In this document: in pieces, positions 1-6,331 of the stretch
Layout: each line of letters opens with the position of its first letter
Numbering within the stretch: the stretch's first letter is position 1
From: Thiohalocapsa sp.
GTDB taxonomy: Bacteria > Pseudomonadota > Gammaproteobacteria > Chromatiales > Chromatiaceae
Assembly: GCF_019695415.1 (NCBI RefSeq)
Contig: NZ_JAIFKJ010000553.1
Span: 1-11,254, forward strand
Direction: 5' to 3'
DNA length: 11,254 nt
The notes under the pieces: model-generated
The model's database searches: none
Told to the model about the DNA's origin: nothing
What the model saw: the letters and a program-made list of their open reading frames with translations, nothing else
Translations under genes and position numbers: made by a program

Positions 1-23
1 TGGCGGGGCGTCCTGCCCCGGAC

Positions 24-51
24 GGGAAGCGCCAATAAATCAGCGCTTCCC
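24..51. repeat. Perfect 9-bp inverted repeat near the left edge
   Basis: GGGAAGCGC (24-32) and GCGCTTCCC (43-51) flank the AT-rich 10-base loop CAATAAATCA. A smaller hairpin (CGGGGC 4-9, GCCCCG 15-20) lies beside it. It is 87 bases beyond the stop of the large membrane protein. Without a T-run on either side it is not a classical terminator; the arms and AATCAGCGCTTCCC reading resemble ends of some insertion sequences, but no transposase is in view. Confidence 0.5.
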
Positions 52-59
52 TAACCCCA

Positions 60-105
60 GCCGCGGCGCCGATTACCGGGCACCGCGATTCTATGCGCCC
101 GCGGC
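60..105. repeat. GC-rich imperfect inverted repeat downstream of the large membrane protein gene
   Basis: GCCGCGGCGC (60-69) pairs with GCGCCCGCGGC (95-105) with one bulged C, around a 25-base loop. It begins 32 bases after the stop of the minus-strand gene and could help end its transcript, though no T-run follows. Confidence 0.35.
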
Positions 106-137
106 CTGCAGACCTTCGCTGCGGATGGGTGCGGGGC

Positions 138-3100
138 TCACATCCCTGCCACGCTTCGCCACTCGACGAACGCGATCGCGTAGATGCCGCTGGCCAGCCC
201 AAGGGTCGCTCGGATGATCGGCTCTTCCATCAGCGGCGCATAGGCCCCCCGGCGAATGCCTTGCACGACGCTGCGGATCTGTTGGATCGGTGCCAGCGCG
301 GCCTCCCCATCATGTCGGGCCTGGGACTCGATAACGAGTCGGTTGATGCGATCCAGAGAGCGACCTCTTGCCGCCTTCGCGACGCTGCGCACGCGCACGG
401 CGGCGATCAGCATCAGCAACGCGGCAACGCCGAAGATCATGTACAGCGCCAACGGGATGTGCCAGCCGTCGAACAATGTGGTGCGCGACAGCACCAACAG
501 GAAGAAGACGAGAAACGGGTAGTAGACCAGCGGCTGCAGCCCCTGCGTCGCGTCGGCAATGAGCTGGACGTCCAGGTAGTCATCGAACGGGCGTCGATCC
601 AGACCTTGCTGCCACCCAAAGCGCTTGAGCGTCAGATCGGGCCAAGAGGAACGCTCGGTGAGGCTCCGGATCAGCCAGACGCTGCGTCGGCTGGCCTCGA
701 GGGCGAAGAACAAGAGCATCAGGAAGCTCAGAATCGACGCCATCAGAATGATGCGGTCGACGACGAAAGCGAGCTCGCCTCTCGCCGGTGTCTCCGGGCG
801 ACCGAGGGCCATCGTCAAGCCGAATCCGATGAGCAGGTAGAGGCCGACCGGCTTCAGGTTGCGCAGCACGAAGTGTCGCGTCAGCCAAGACGGCACGACA
901 TTGGTATGTCCGTCCGCCAACAGGCGGCTCAGCGCGCCAACTGGGAACTGACGGGCACGATAGAGCTGCCAGATGTCATGCCCCGATACCCGGCCGTCAT
1001 CCTTCGAGACCTTAGCCGCGGCTGCTTCATCGGTGTCGGTGCCGGTGTCGGTGCCGCGGAAGAAGCGCTCGTGTATCGCCTGGTCGCTCAGGCGGAGGTG
1101 CCGGATTCCGGCGAAGAAGAGGGTCACCGCAAGGGTCACGGCGGCCAGCCGCAGGATCTCGGTCGGCCAAATGCTGACGCCCTCGACCCATGAGAAGGGC
1201 TCGCCGAGGGGGCTTGGCAGGCCGGAGATGAGCGCAGCGGTCAACACACCGGCCAAGGCCGCGCCGAGTGCGACTATGCGCCAGTGCCCGAGCAGGAAGC
1301 GTCGAAAGCGCTTGGAAAGCTGGGCGCTCAACGTGAGCGCGCCAATGGCCGCGACCACCAAGCCGAGCACGGTGGAAGGCTGCGGGCGGTTGTAGCGCGC
1401 TGGCTGCCAATCCAAGCACGCGGTCCAATCCTGCTTGCGAGGGCCGCAGCCCGTCCCTTGATCGCCTGCGGGTGCACCCCGCGGCGTTGTCGGGTTGTTG
1501 AGGCGAACCGGCTCCGTCCGCCCGATCTCGAACAGCAGGGGCCCGATGCGCTTGTCGATCGCTTTCTGCGAATCGATCAACCGCTCCTCGTCCGACGCTG
1601 CCTCCGATTGTCGCGCAGGCTGCTCCAGGGCAAGTCGAGTCGCCAGATAAGTCGCCGTCCGATAGTTGGTGCGGAACGGGGCGACCCCCGCCTGCAGCGC
1701 CGGCTCCAGCTCGAGGCCGAATGCGCTTGCGACAATCAGGTTACGGGTCTCGCGATTGTCGACAGGGTGGAGCATCGCCGCGTCCAGATCTGTGGTGAAG
1801 AACACGGCATCGGGAAAGGCCCGGCGAAGCGCCTTCAGCACCAGCAGTTTGTCGTGGTAGTCGTCTCCCAGAACGCCGATTGCCCGAATCTCTCCGCCGG
1901 GCTTGTAAGCCTGATGTTGGCGCGCCAGCTCACTGGTGAGCCGCCGTAGGTAGTCGACCTGGCTTTGACCTTCGGGGCGCTCGACCTGATCCGCGTTCGG
2001 CGTCTTGTTTGCGCGAGCGCTGTCATTCACGCCACGGCCGGCGTCGTCGGAGCCACCGGGGGTGTGGCCATCGATGCCGCGGAAGTAGTGCGCGGTAACG
2101 ATTTGGACAGTGCCATATCGGAAGACCGCAGCGAGCTGTTCCTGCAGCATGGCGATCAGATCGCGCGAATAGGCCGTGTCGATCTGTCCGACCAGCGCCA
2201 CCGTGTCGGACGGCCTGAGGCTGCGCCTCTGCAGCTCGGAGACCAGCAGCTGGGCCAGCGCCTTGTCCGTGGCGATGATCCGCTTGATGGACAGACCGTC
2301 CTTCTTTGCTTTCTTTGCCTTTTGCCATGCGGCAGAAGATGTGGCCGTCGCCGAGAGCCAGCGGACCGGTCTCAGCGACTCACGCAGATCGCTGCGCGCT
2401 TGCCGGTCGGGTTGTTGCGCTTTCTCTGCCTGCTCGGTGCTCGCTGCGCTTGCCCCCGTTGCCGCTGAGGCGGCGTCCAATGGATTAGGGGGAAGGTCTG
2501 CCGTAGCAGGTCGGCCTGATCGGGGCGGATTGGTCTGGGATCGTGCCGGAGTATCCTCAGGCACGACGTCCGCCTCAGCCGGAGCCGGGGACCCAGGGGA
2601 TGCGGCCTCGTCGGGTTGCGAGCCAGCCTCCAGCCATTCGGTGGCAAGCTTCGCCAGGGTGCCTGACGAAGCCGGACCGATGATCTGCACGGCGTAACGG
2701 CCATTCGCGTCGAGGAACGGGCGCAGCAGCTCGGTTAGTCGGGGCAACATTTTCGTGTGGAGTCCCGGGCTTTCGGCGGCAACGTAGAACTCGCGCGTGA
2801 GCGCATCTTCGTCCAGCCACAACAAAAGCAGGCGATCGCCTCGCATTTGGCTCGACGGCTGTCCGACTGGTTGTCCAGCACGCGGAGCCGCTCGGCTGAG
2901 CCACTCGAATGGCATCACCGATGGGAGCGTGCCGCGTATGTGTTTGCCGGGCGACTCCTGCTCCGCACGGGGGTCGATCCAACCAATGTGCTCGGTGTCT
3001 TCCGGTATGAAGCCTTGGCGGCTTAAGCCCGCGAGGACTGAATAGCGGGTGGCCCGGCGGAATTCCTGTGCGCCCATATATGGACCGCCGAAGACCATGA

Positions 3101-3428
3101 TCCCGAGGACGTGACAGATGTCGGTGTCCGCGCATTTTTCTTGGGCCAGCTTATTGAGCCAATCCAGGCTCCGCTTTGGCCTATCCTCGCTCGCGGTTGC
3201 TTGGCTTCGTTGACGCTCCTGAGAGCGCTGGACCGCCGTGAACGGGTCCTGCCACAGGCGCGCCTGCGTCTGTTGCACGCGCTCCAAAGGCGTACCGGCG
3301 ACATAAGGCTGGGGCAGCCGCTCGCCGGATAGCGGATAGGGGAACCACCAGAAGCTCCCCGCCGCCAGCAGGATCAACAGCAGCAGCGGCGGCAAGGCCT
3401 GCCAACGGATCTGGGAGTCTTCCGGCAT
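138..3428 (-). CDS. Large uncharacterised multi-pass membrane protein with big extracytoplasmic region
   Basis: I do not recognise a named family. The 1,096-residue protein starts with a hydrophobic anchor (about residues 12-33), followed by about 650 residues that should lie outside the cytoplasm. Seven or eight membrane segments follow (about 685-704, 715-735, 758-775, 858-876, 889-911, 967-986, 991-1011, perhaps 1074-1090). The basic stretch after the second segment (SKRFRRF) supports this topology. The outer region has two conserved-looking blocks: one near 108-150 (LGIMVFGGPYMG, then EDTEHIGW) and one at about 408-600 with alternating strand/helix patterns (DTVALVGQIDTAYSRDL, IGVLGDDYHDKLLVLKALRR). 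The second recalls type I periplasmic-binding-protein folds. A low-complexity Ala/Pro/Ser/Glu linker (about 268-350) separates them. Four outer cysteines (99, 105, 661, 671) could form disulphides. I chose ATG 3428 over TTG 3446 because GAGGAG sits 6 bases upstream of it. The gene follows the kinase gene by 309 bases on the same strand, so it may be a separate transcript. Gene real: very sure; function: unknown. Confidence 0.85.
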   Translation of the reverse strand: MPEDSQIRWQALPPLLLLILLAAGSFWWFPYPLSGERLPQPYVAGTPLERVQQTQARLWQDPFTAVQRSQERQRSQATASEDRPKRSLDWLNKLAQEKCADTDICHVLGIMVFGGPYMGAQEFRRATRYSVLAGLSRQGFIPEDTEHIGWIDPRAEQESPGKHIRGTLPSVMPFEWLSRAAPRAGQPVGQPSSQMRGDRLLLLWLDEDALTREFYVAAESPGLHTKMLPRLTELLRPFLDANGRYAVQIIGPASSGTLAKLATEWLEAGSQPDEAASPGSPAPAEADVVPEDTPARSQTNPPRSGRPATADLPPNPLDAASAATGASAASTEQAEKAQQPDRQARSDLRESLRPVRWLSATATSSAAWQKAKKAKKDGLSIKRIIATDKALAQLLVSELQRRSLRPSDTVALVGQIDTAYSRDLIAMLQEQLAAVFRYGTVQIVTAHYFRGIDGHTPGGSDDAGRGVNDSARANKTPNADQVERPEGQSQVDYLRRLTSELARQHQAYKPGGEIRAIGVLGDDYHDKLLVLKALRRAFPDAVFFTTDLDAAMLHPVDNRETRNLIVASAFGLELEPALQAGVAPFRTNYRTATYLATRLALEQPARQSEAASDEERLIDSQKAIDKRIGPLLFEIGRTEPVRLNNPTTPRGAPAGDQGTGCGPRKQDWTACLDWQPARYNRPQPSTVLGLVVAAIGALTLSAQLSKRFRRFLLGHWRIVALGAALAGVLTAALISGLPSPLGEPFSWVEGVSIWPTEILRLAAVTLAVTLFFAGIRHLRLSDQAIHERFFRGTDTGTDTDEAAAAKVSKDDGRVSGHDIWQLYRARQFPVGALSRLLADGHTNVVPSWLTRHFVLRNLKPVGLYLLIGFGLTMALGRPETPARGELAFVVDRIILMASILSFLMLLFFALEASRRSVWLIRSLTERSSWPDLTLKRFGWQQGLDRRPFDDYLDVQLIADATQGLQPLVYYPFLVFFLLVLSRTTLFDGWHIPLALYMIFGVAALLMLIAAVRVRSVAKAARGRSLDRINRLVIESQARHDGEAALAPIQQIRSVVQGIRRGAYAPLMEEPIIRATLGLASGIYAIAFVEWRSVAGM
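1030..1053. repeat. Hexamer tandem repeat in the large membrane protein gene
   Basis: Four copies of YCGGTG on the plus strand encode the GTDTGTDTD run (about residues 792-800) in the predicted cytoplasmic loop between membrane segments 4 and 5. It is in frame, so copy-number change would lengthen or shorten the loop without breaking the gene. Confidence 0.75.
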
Positions 3429-3434
3429 CGGACT

Positions 3435-3440
3435 CTCCTC
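3435..3440 (-). promoter_or_regulatory. Ribosome binding site GAGGAG deciding the start of the large membrane protein
   Basis: On the minus strand GAGGAG lies 6 bases before ATG 3428. The alternative TTG start at 3446 would place this element inside the coding sequence, so the ATG is preferred. Confidence 0.75.
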
Positions 3441-3737
3441 GGCCAAGGCTCTTCGGCCCCATCCTCAACACGCGCCCCTAGCCGGGGCTCAGCCCATCCG
3501 AACGGCATGTCGGCTCCGATGCGTCGCGTCCGACCGAGGCGTCGTGCGGGCGCGCTCAGGCCGAGAAACCTTTTGTATATCGGTAAGTGTAGTCCGCCGG
3601 GAGTCCGGCATAGCCCGCGGCGCTACTCTGACCTTCTGAGGGGGAACAAGCTTTTGCGGATTGATCTGCCGTCCGTCCCTGGGCAATCTGCGGCCGGGCA
3701 GTCTGTGCCCGACCTGGGCATCTGGCTGTGCTTTGGA
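3441..3737. other. Intergenic region between kinase gene and large membrane protein gene
   Basis: This gap, about 300 bases, holds no convincing reading frame; the short frames across it are Arg/Pro/Ala-rich and do not look like protein. It contains an AT-rich island at 3567-3582. On the minus strand this reads GATATACAAAAGG, with TATACA as a possible -10 for the large membrane protein, but I see no matching -35. Just below the kinase stop is a GC-rich set of inverted repeats (listed separately). Confidence 0.5.
3695..3711 (-). terminator. Hairpin downstream of the histidine kinase gene, possible weak terminator
   Basis: CGGGCA (3695-3700) and TGCCCG (3706-3711) pair across a 5-base loop about 27 bases after the kinase stop codon. 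Further GGGCA/TGCCC copies flank it (3680-3720) and could extend or compete with the fold. No T-run follows on the minus strand, so it is not a classical intrinsic terminator. Confidence 0.3.
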
Positions 3738-4889
3738 CTATTCGGGGGGCTCTGCGGTGGACACTGCACTGCTGCCTTCTGCGTCGTACAGTGGCAGCGT
3801 GACGACGAATTCGCTGCCGCAACCGGGGCCGTTGCTGTGCGCGGCGATGCTGCCGCCATGCATCTGCACCAGGCTCCTCGCCAGCGTCAGGCCGATGCCC
3901 AGCCCGGCGCGGCGGCTGCCGGTGCTCTGATCTTTATAGAAGGGCTCGAAGATATGCTGCAGCGCCTCTGCGCTCAGCCCGGCGTCTTCGTCGCGCACCG
4001 ACACTCGCGCCAGACCATCGCCGGTATCCAGTTGCACCCGGATGTGGGCGCCCTCTGGCGAGTATCGGTTGGCATTCAGCATGAGGTTCTCGAAGACCTG
4101 GGAAAGCCGCTCAGGGTCTGCAAGCACCTGCACCGGCGGCCCGTTCAGCGCCAGCTCCAGGCGCTGATCGCGTGCCTGGAAGCCGTGATGGACCTGATCG
4201 ATCGCCTCGCTGATGAGCTGGCGCAGATCGATGGGCTTGGGCTGCAGGGAGAGCTTGCACCGCTCAATGCGCGACATGTCAGAGAGGTCATCCAGCAGCC
4301 GCTTCATCTGCCGGGCCTGCGTCACGAGGGTGTCGCGACAATATGCCGCCTGCGCGCTGTCCGCGGGTACACGCTCAAGCACGTCCGCAGAAATCAGGAT
4401 GGCGGCCAGCTGATTGCGAAGCTCATGACCGAGCATGGCCGAGAGGGCGTTTCGCTCTCTGATCGCCGCGATGCGCTCGGCCTGCAGATCGCGGATGCGG
4501 TACTGCTGCCGGCGCTCCTGCAGGGCCAAGCGCAGCGTGCCGATAAAGGCCGCCATGCGCAACGGACGCTCCAGCATCGTGACATTGCCATAGGCCTCGA
4601 GGTCGTCCAGGCCGCTGAGACCCTGCCCGGCGTGCGGCTCGGCGAGCACGATGACGGGCAAAGCCGACCACTCCGGCTGTTCGCTGATGTACGCCCGGAC
4701 ACAGGCCCCTGCGTCCCGCCTGAGCCATTCCGCGGCGATGACGAGCACATCGACCGGACGTGCCAGGGCTGCGCGGAGCGCGTCAGCGTCCAGGCAGACT
4801 TCGTGCAACAGGCCGGCGTCGTTCAGAAAGCGGCGGCATAGCTCGGCATCACCTCGTTCGGCAGCAAGAACCAGGATACGCTCGGGCAT
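3738..4889 (-). CDS. Sensor histidine kinase with N-terminal pseudo-receiver domain
   Basis: This 383-residue soluble protein should autophosphorylate on histidine and pass phosphate to a response regulator. Residues 1-125 have a receiver-like layout, but the phosphoacceptor position reads VIAAEW (Ala for Asp), the Thr/Ser site is Ala (VIVLAEP) and the Lys site is Arg (LERPLR), so it is a pseudo-receiver. A helical linker leads to the dimerisation domain with the phosphoacceptor H155 (GHELRN). The ATPase domain has an N-box at 267-276 (ENLMLNANRY), an F-box (IFEPFYKD, 313-320) and a G2 box (GLGIGL, 329-334). The G1 box reads DEDAG (300-304) where DxGxG is usual. There is no membrane segment or PAS domain, so the signal is probably cytoplasmic or comes from a partner. 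The overall plan, with a degenerate receiver ending in GNVTMLERPLR before an RRQQYRIRD linker, resembles a known class of proteobacterial kinases. AAGGAG 8 bases before ATG 4889 supports the start. The gene lies 60 bases downstream of the response regulator gene and is probably co-transcribed. Confidence 0.93.
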   Translation of the reverse strand: MPERILVLAAERGDAELCRRFLNDAGLLHEVCLDADALRAALARPVDVLVIAAEWLRRDAGACVRAYISEQPEWSALPVIVLAEPHAGQGLSGLDDLEAYGNVTMLERPLRMAAFIGTLRLALQERRQQYRIRDLQAERIAAIRERNALSAMLGHELRNQLAAILISADVLERVPADSAQAAYCRDTLVTQARQMKRLLDDLSDMSRIERCKLSLQPKPIDLRQLISEAIDQVHHGFQARDQRLELALNGPPVQVLADPERLSQVFENLMLNANRYSPEGAHIRVQLDTGDGLARVSVRDEDAGLSAEALQHIFEPFYKDQSTGSRRAGLGIGLTLARSLVQMHGGSIAAHSNGPGCGSEFVVTLPLYDAEGSSAVSTAEPPE

Positions 4890-4897
4890 GTGGGCTA

Positions 4898-4903
4898 CTC
4901 CTT
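4898..4903 (-). promoter_or_regulatory. Ribosome binding site AAGGAG of the histidine kinase gene
   Basis: AAGGAG on the minus strand lies 8 bases before ATG 4889, within the 60-base gap behind the response regulator gene. Confidence 0.75.
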
Positions 4904-4949
4904 CGATGCCGTCATAGGAGGGCTGTCTTGCAGCGGGCGCTGCCTGGGT

Positions 4950-5306
4950 CTACGCAAGTCGCGCCAGCGCCTTGTCGATCTCGGCGAACAGAAAAGGCTT
5001 CCGGATCACCGTCTCTACGCCGATTGCGGCCAGCCGCGGCGACACCTCGTCCAGCAGCTCCGGGACGCCGGTGATGACGATGGCCTTGGGCATTTGCTGT
5101 CGTGCGTGAAGGTCTTCCAGGATGTCGATCCCATAGATATCAGGCATCAGCAAGTCGATGACGATGACATCGAAATCTCGCTGATGGGAGAACGCCGATG
5201 CGAGGCGTCCGTCGAACGCGGGCACCACCTCGTGGCCGCGGGCGGCCAGGTGATCGGCGAGGATCTTGGCGAGAATGTGGTTGTCTTCGGCAACGAGGAT
5301 TTTCAT
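4950..5306 (-). CDS. Single-domain CheY-like response regulator
   Basis: The 118-residue protein is one receiver domain with no DNA-binding or enzymatic output. All catalytic positions are present: the acidic pair E7-D8, phosphoacceptor D51 (VIDLLMP), T79 (VITG) and K103 (RKPF). It should accept phosphate from a kinase, most likely the one encoded 60 bases downstream, and act by binding a partner or as a phosphorelay shuttle. It lies between the SpoIIAA-like gene (51-base gap) and the kinase gene on the same strand. ATG 5306 gives the canonical MKILVAEDN receiver start, although no clear Shine-Dalgarno sequence precedes it. Family is certain; partner is inferred from position only. Confidence 0.95.
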   Translation of the reverse strand: MKILVAEDNHILAKILADHLAARGHEVVPAFDGRLASAFSHQRDFDVIVIDLLMPDIYGIDILEDLHARQQMPKAIVITGVPELLDEVSPRLAAIGVETVIRKPFLFAEIDKALARLA

Positions 5307-5357
5307 TCGCTGTTTCGGATGGGAGTTACGAGGGAGACGCCGGTTTATTGGGCGCTG

Positions 5358-5726
5358 TCATGTCGCCTGCTTGAGCCAATCTCGCGCGACATCCAGCTCC
5401 GTGCGTTTGAAGTGCTTGAGCTCGGCCTTCATGAGCGGGTTCAGCATGTTCACGTAGGCCCCGATCCAGCCCTGGTCGGCGACGACCGCCACATGAGTGA
5501 CGTCGCTCAGATGCTCGAAGCCAAATTTCACGTCGGCCCAGAGCTTGCTCCACGGGATGGGCGGCGTGTCCAGCTCGCCGATGTCTTCCAGCATGCGGAT
5601 GCGGCCGTGGCGCTCGATGGCGGCCTTGAGCTTGGCCAGGGTGTCGTCGAACTCCTGCGCCGTCACGGAGCCGTGAATGGTCATTTCGACGATGTTGCTG
5701 TCCGAGTGTGTTTGGACGTCGATCAT
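5358..5726 (-). CDS. SpoIIAA-like (STAS-fold) protein
   Basis: This 122-residue cytoplasmic protein fits the SpoIIAA-like family (formerly DUF3478). It opens with MIDVQ and has an early strand leading to HGSVTAQEFDD. A central helix runs AKLKAAIERHGRIRML, followed by a LWADVKFGFEHL helix and the VTHVAVVAD strand. The C-terminus has the ELKHFKRTELDVARDWL ending typical of the family. STAS-fold proteins usually bind partners and often switch by serine phosphorylation; I do not see a clear phospho-serine motif and no anti-sigma kinase is encoded nearby. I chose ATG 5726 because GAGGAG lies 8 bases upstream; the GTG at 5735 would leave no room for that site. It is the first intact gene of the STAS, regulator, kinase cluster, so a role in that signalling pathway is inferred. 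Length and pattern match the family; biochemical role is unknown. Confidence 0.9.
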   Translation of the reverse strand: MIDVQTHSDSNIVEMTIHGSVTAQEFDDTLAKLKAAIERHGRIRMLEDIGELDTPPIPWSKLWADVKFGFEHLSDVTHVAVVADQGWIGAYVNMLNPLMKAELKHFKRTELDVARDWLKQAT

Positions 5727-5731
5727 CTCCG

Positions 5732-5977
5732 TCACTCCTCTTGCTTCAGCTGGACTGTCAGCGCCGATTCGGCCGCTGCTCGGCCTCCGGCATCAGGTGG
5801 GTGGGTCGGCCTAGAAAGCTGCGTGGCCTCGGCTTCGGCCTCGGCGACGCTGGAGTCGTCGGGGTCCGCGAGCAGTAGCCGATGCGGGATGGCAAAGCTG
5901 CCACGCCACAGGGTGCGCTGAATGCCGCGGCGCTCGCAGAGCTCGGCAAAGCCGCCGGTAACCCGTTCGACGATGCC
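5732..5977 (-). pseudogene. 5'-broken 81-codon reading frame of unknown family, upstream of the STAS gene
   Basis: The frame has no ATG, GTG or TTG start: it is open for 81 codons after an in-frame TAG (5980-5978). It nevertheless reads like protein: GIVERVTGGFAELCERRG, then a Trp/Arg-rich stretch QRTLWRGSFAIPHRLLLADP, then an acidic/Ala-rich tail (DDSSVAEAEAEA) ending LKQEE. I do not recognise the family. An ATG at 5991-5989 lies just upstream one frame over; one extra base between them would give an intact start (MPRH, then the frame). It is therefore probably a frameshifted or 5'-truncated gene, or a sequencing error. It ends 5 bases before the STAS start, overlapping that gene's ribosome binding site, so it may once have been the first gene of the signalling operon. 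That this is the coding frame is a judgement from residue composition. Confidence 0.5.
5735..5740 (-). promoter_or_regulatory. Ribosome binding site GAGGAG of the SpoIIAA-like gene, inside the end of the upstream frame
   Basis: GAGGAG (minus strand) lies 8 bases before ATG 5726. These six bases are also the last two Glu codons of the upstream broken frame, whose TGA stop is at 5734-5732. This layout would couple translation of the two. Confidence 0.7.
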
Positions 5978-5993
5978 CTATGTCTCGGCATAG

Positions 5994-6074
5994 TTACTTC
6001 GCCAACCGATTCGCCAGTTTCCACCACCAGCACCACCACCACCAGGAATCAGCAGGAACCGTGCCAAGCGACAT
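5994..6074 (-). CDS. Candidate 26-codon Trp-rich micro-ORF (leader peptide-like)
   Basis: ATG 6074 to TAA 5996-5994 encodes 26 residues with the core WWWWCWWW, from (TGG)4 TGC (TGG)3 at 6044-6021, followed by KLANRLAK. A weak CAGG lies shortly before the ATG. The stop is 2 bases upstream of the ATG at 5991 that may have started the broken gene. This resembles a leader-peptide layout, but no clear terminator/antiterminator pair is visible and the downstream genes have no link to tryptophan. It could equally be an untranslated trinucleotide repeat. Confidence 0.2.
   Translation of the reverse strand: MSLGTVPADSWWWWCWWWKLANRLAK
6021..6044. repeat. CCA/TGG trinucleotide tract
   Basis: Eight consecutive triplets on the plus strand: three CCA, one GCA, four CCA. 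On the minus strand they are seven TGG and one TGC. Such tracts can change length by slippage. Confidence 0.85.
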
Positions 6075-6331
6075 CAGCCTGATGGGCGTGTGGTTAAGTG
6101 GCCTGCCGTCAATACTCCCGCATGTGTGACGGGTATAAAGCACCGGCGCCGGGGCATTTGCCCCACTGCCTTCCGCGGCGTCATTGGCGGATGTCGCATC
6201 CCGGCGCGTCTGACCGGCTGCGCCTTGGCGCGGCCGCGAGCCTATCCCGGAGGGGCATCGGACTTGCCGCAGTCCGGAGGTCGGCATTCGCGCAGCGGTG
6301 CCGAAGGCTCATCAATCTCGAGGAAGCCATC
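6075..6331. other. Gene-poor stretch between the divergent signalling cluster and the phosphoesterase
   Basis: No convincing reading frame is seen on either strand. It includes a palindrome GGGGCATTTGCCCC (6151-6164) and a plus-strand TATAAA (6134-6139) that could be a -10 box, but the expected -35 position (about 6111-6116, AATACT) does not match. As the flanking genes diverge, promoters for both directions probably lie here. Confidence 0.4.

Noticed and set aside
93..1193. Long plus-strand open frame of 366 codons
   Set aside because: It lies wholly opposite the large membrane protein gene; its translation is Arg/Gln/Asp/Glu-rich with no motif, as expected for an antisense shadow in GC-rich DNA.
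3507..4841. Plus-strand open frame of 444 codons
   Set aside because: It is antisense to the histidine kinase, whose motifs are unmistakable, and its own translation shows no domain.
4890..5921. Plus-strand open frame of 343 codons
   Set aside because: It runs opposite the response regulator, the SpoIIAA-like gene and the broken upstream frame, all of which are better supported on the minus strand.
5758..6042. Minus-strand open frame of 94 codons (starts MVVVLVVETGE)
   Set aside because: The start is the TGG-repeat read in another phase and the rest is Ser/Pro/Arg-rich; the alternative frame over 5977-5732 looks far more like protein.
6021..6044. CCA/GCA triplets as a short CRISPR-like or direct-repeat array
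   Set aside because: It is a simple 3-base repeat with no spacers.
6134..6139. TATAAA as a plus-strand promoter -10 box
   Set aside because: No -35 element at the right spacing and no extended -10 TG; kept only as a note in the gap description.
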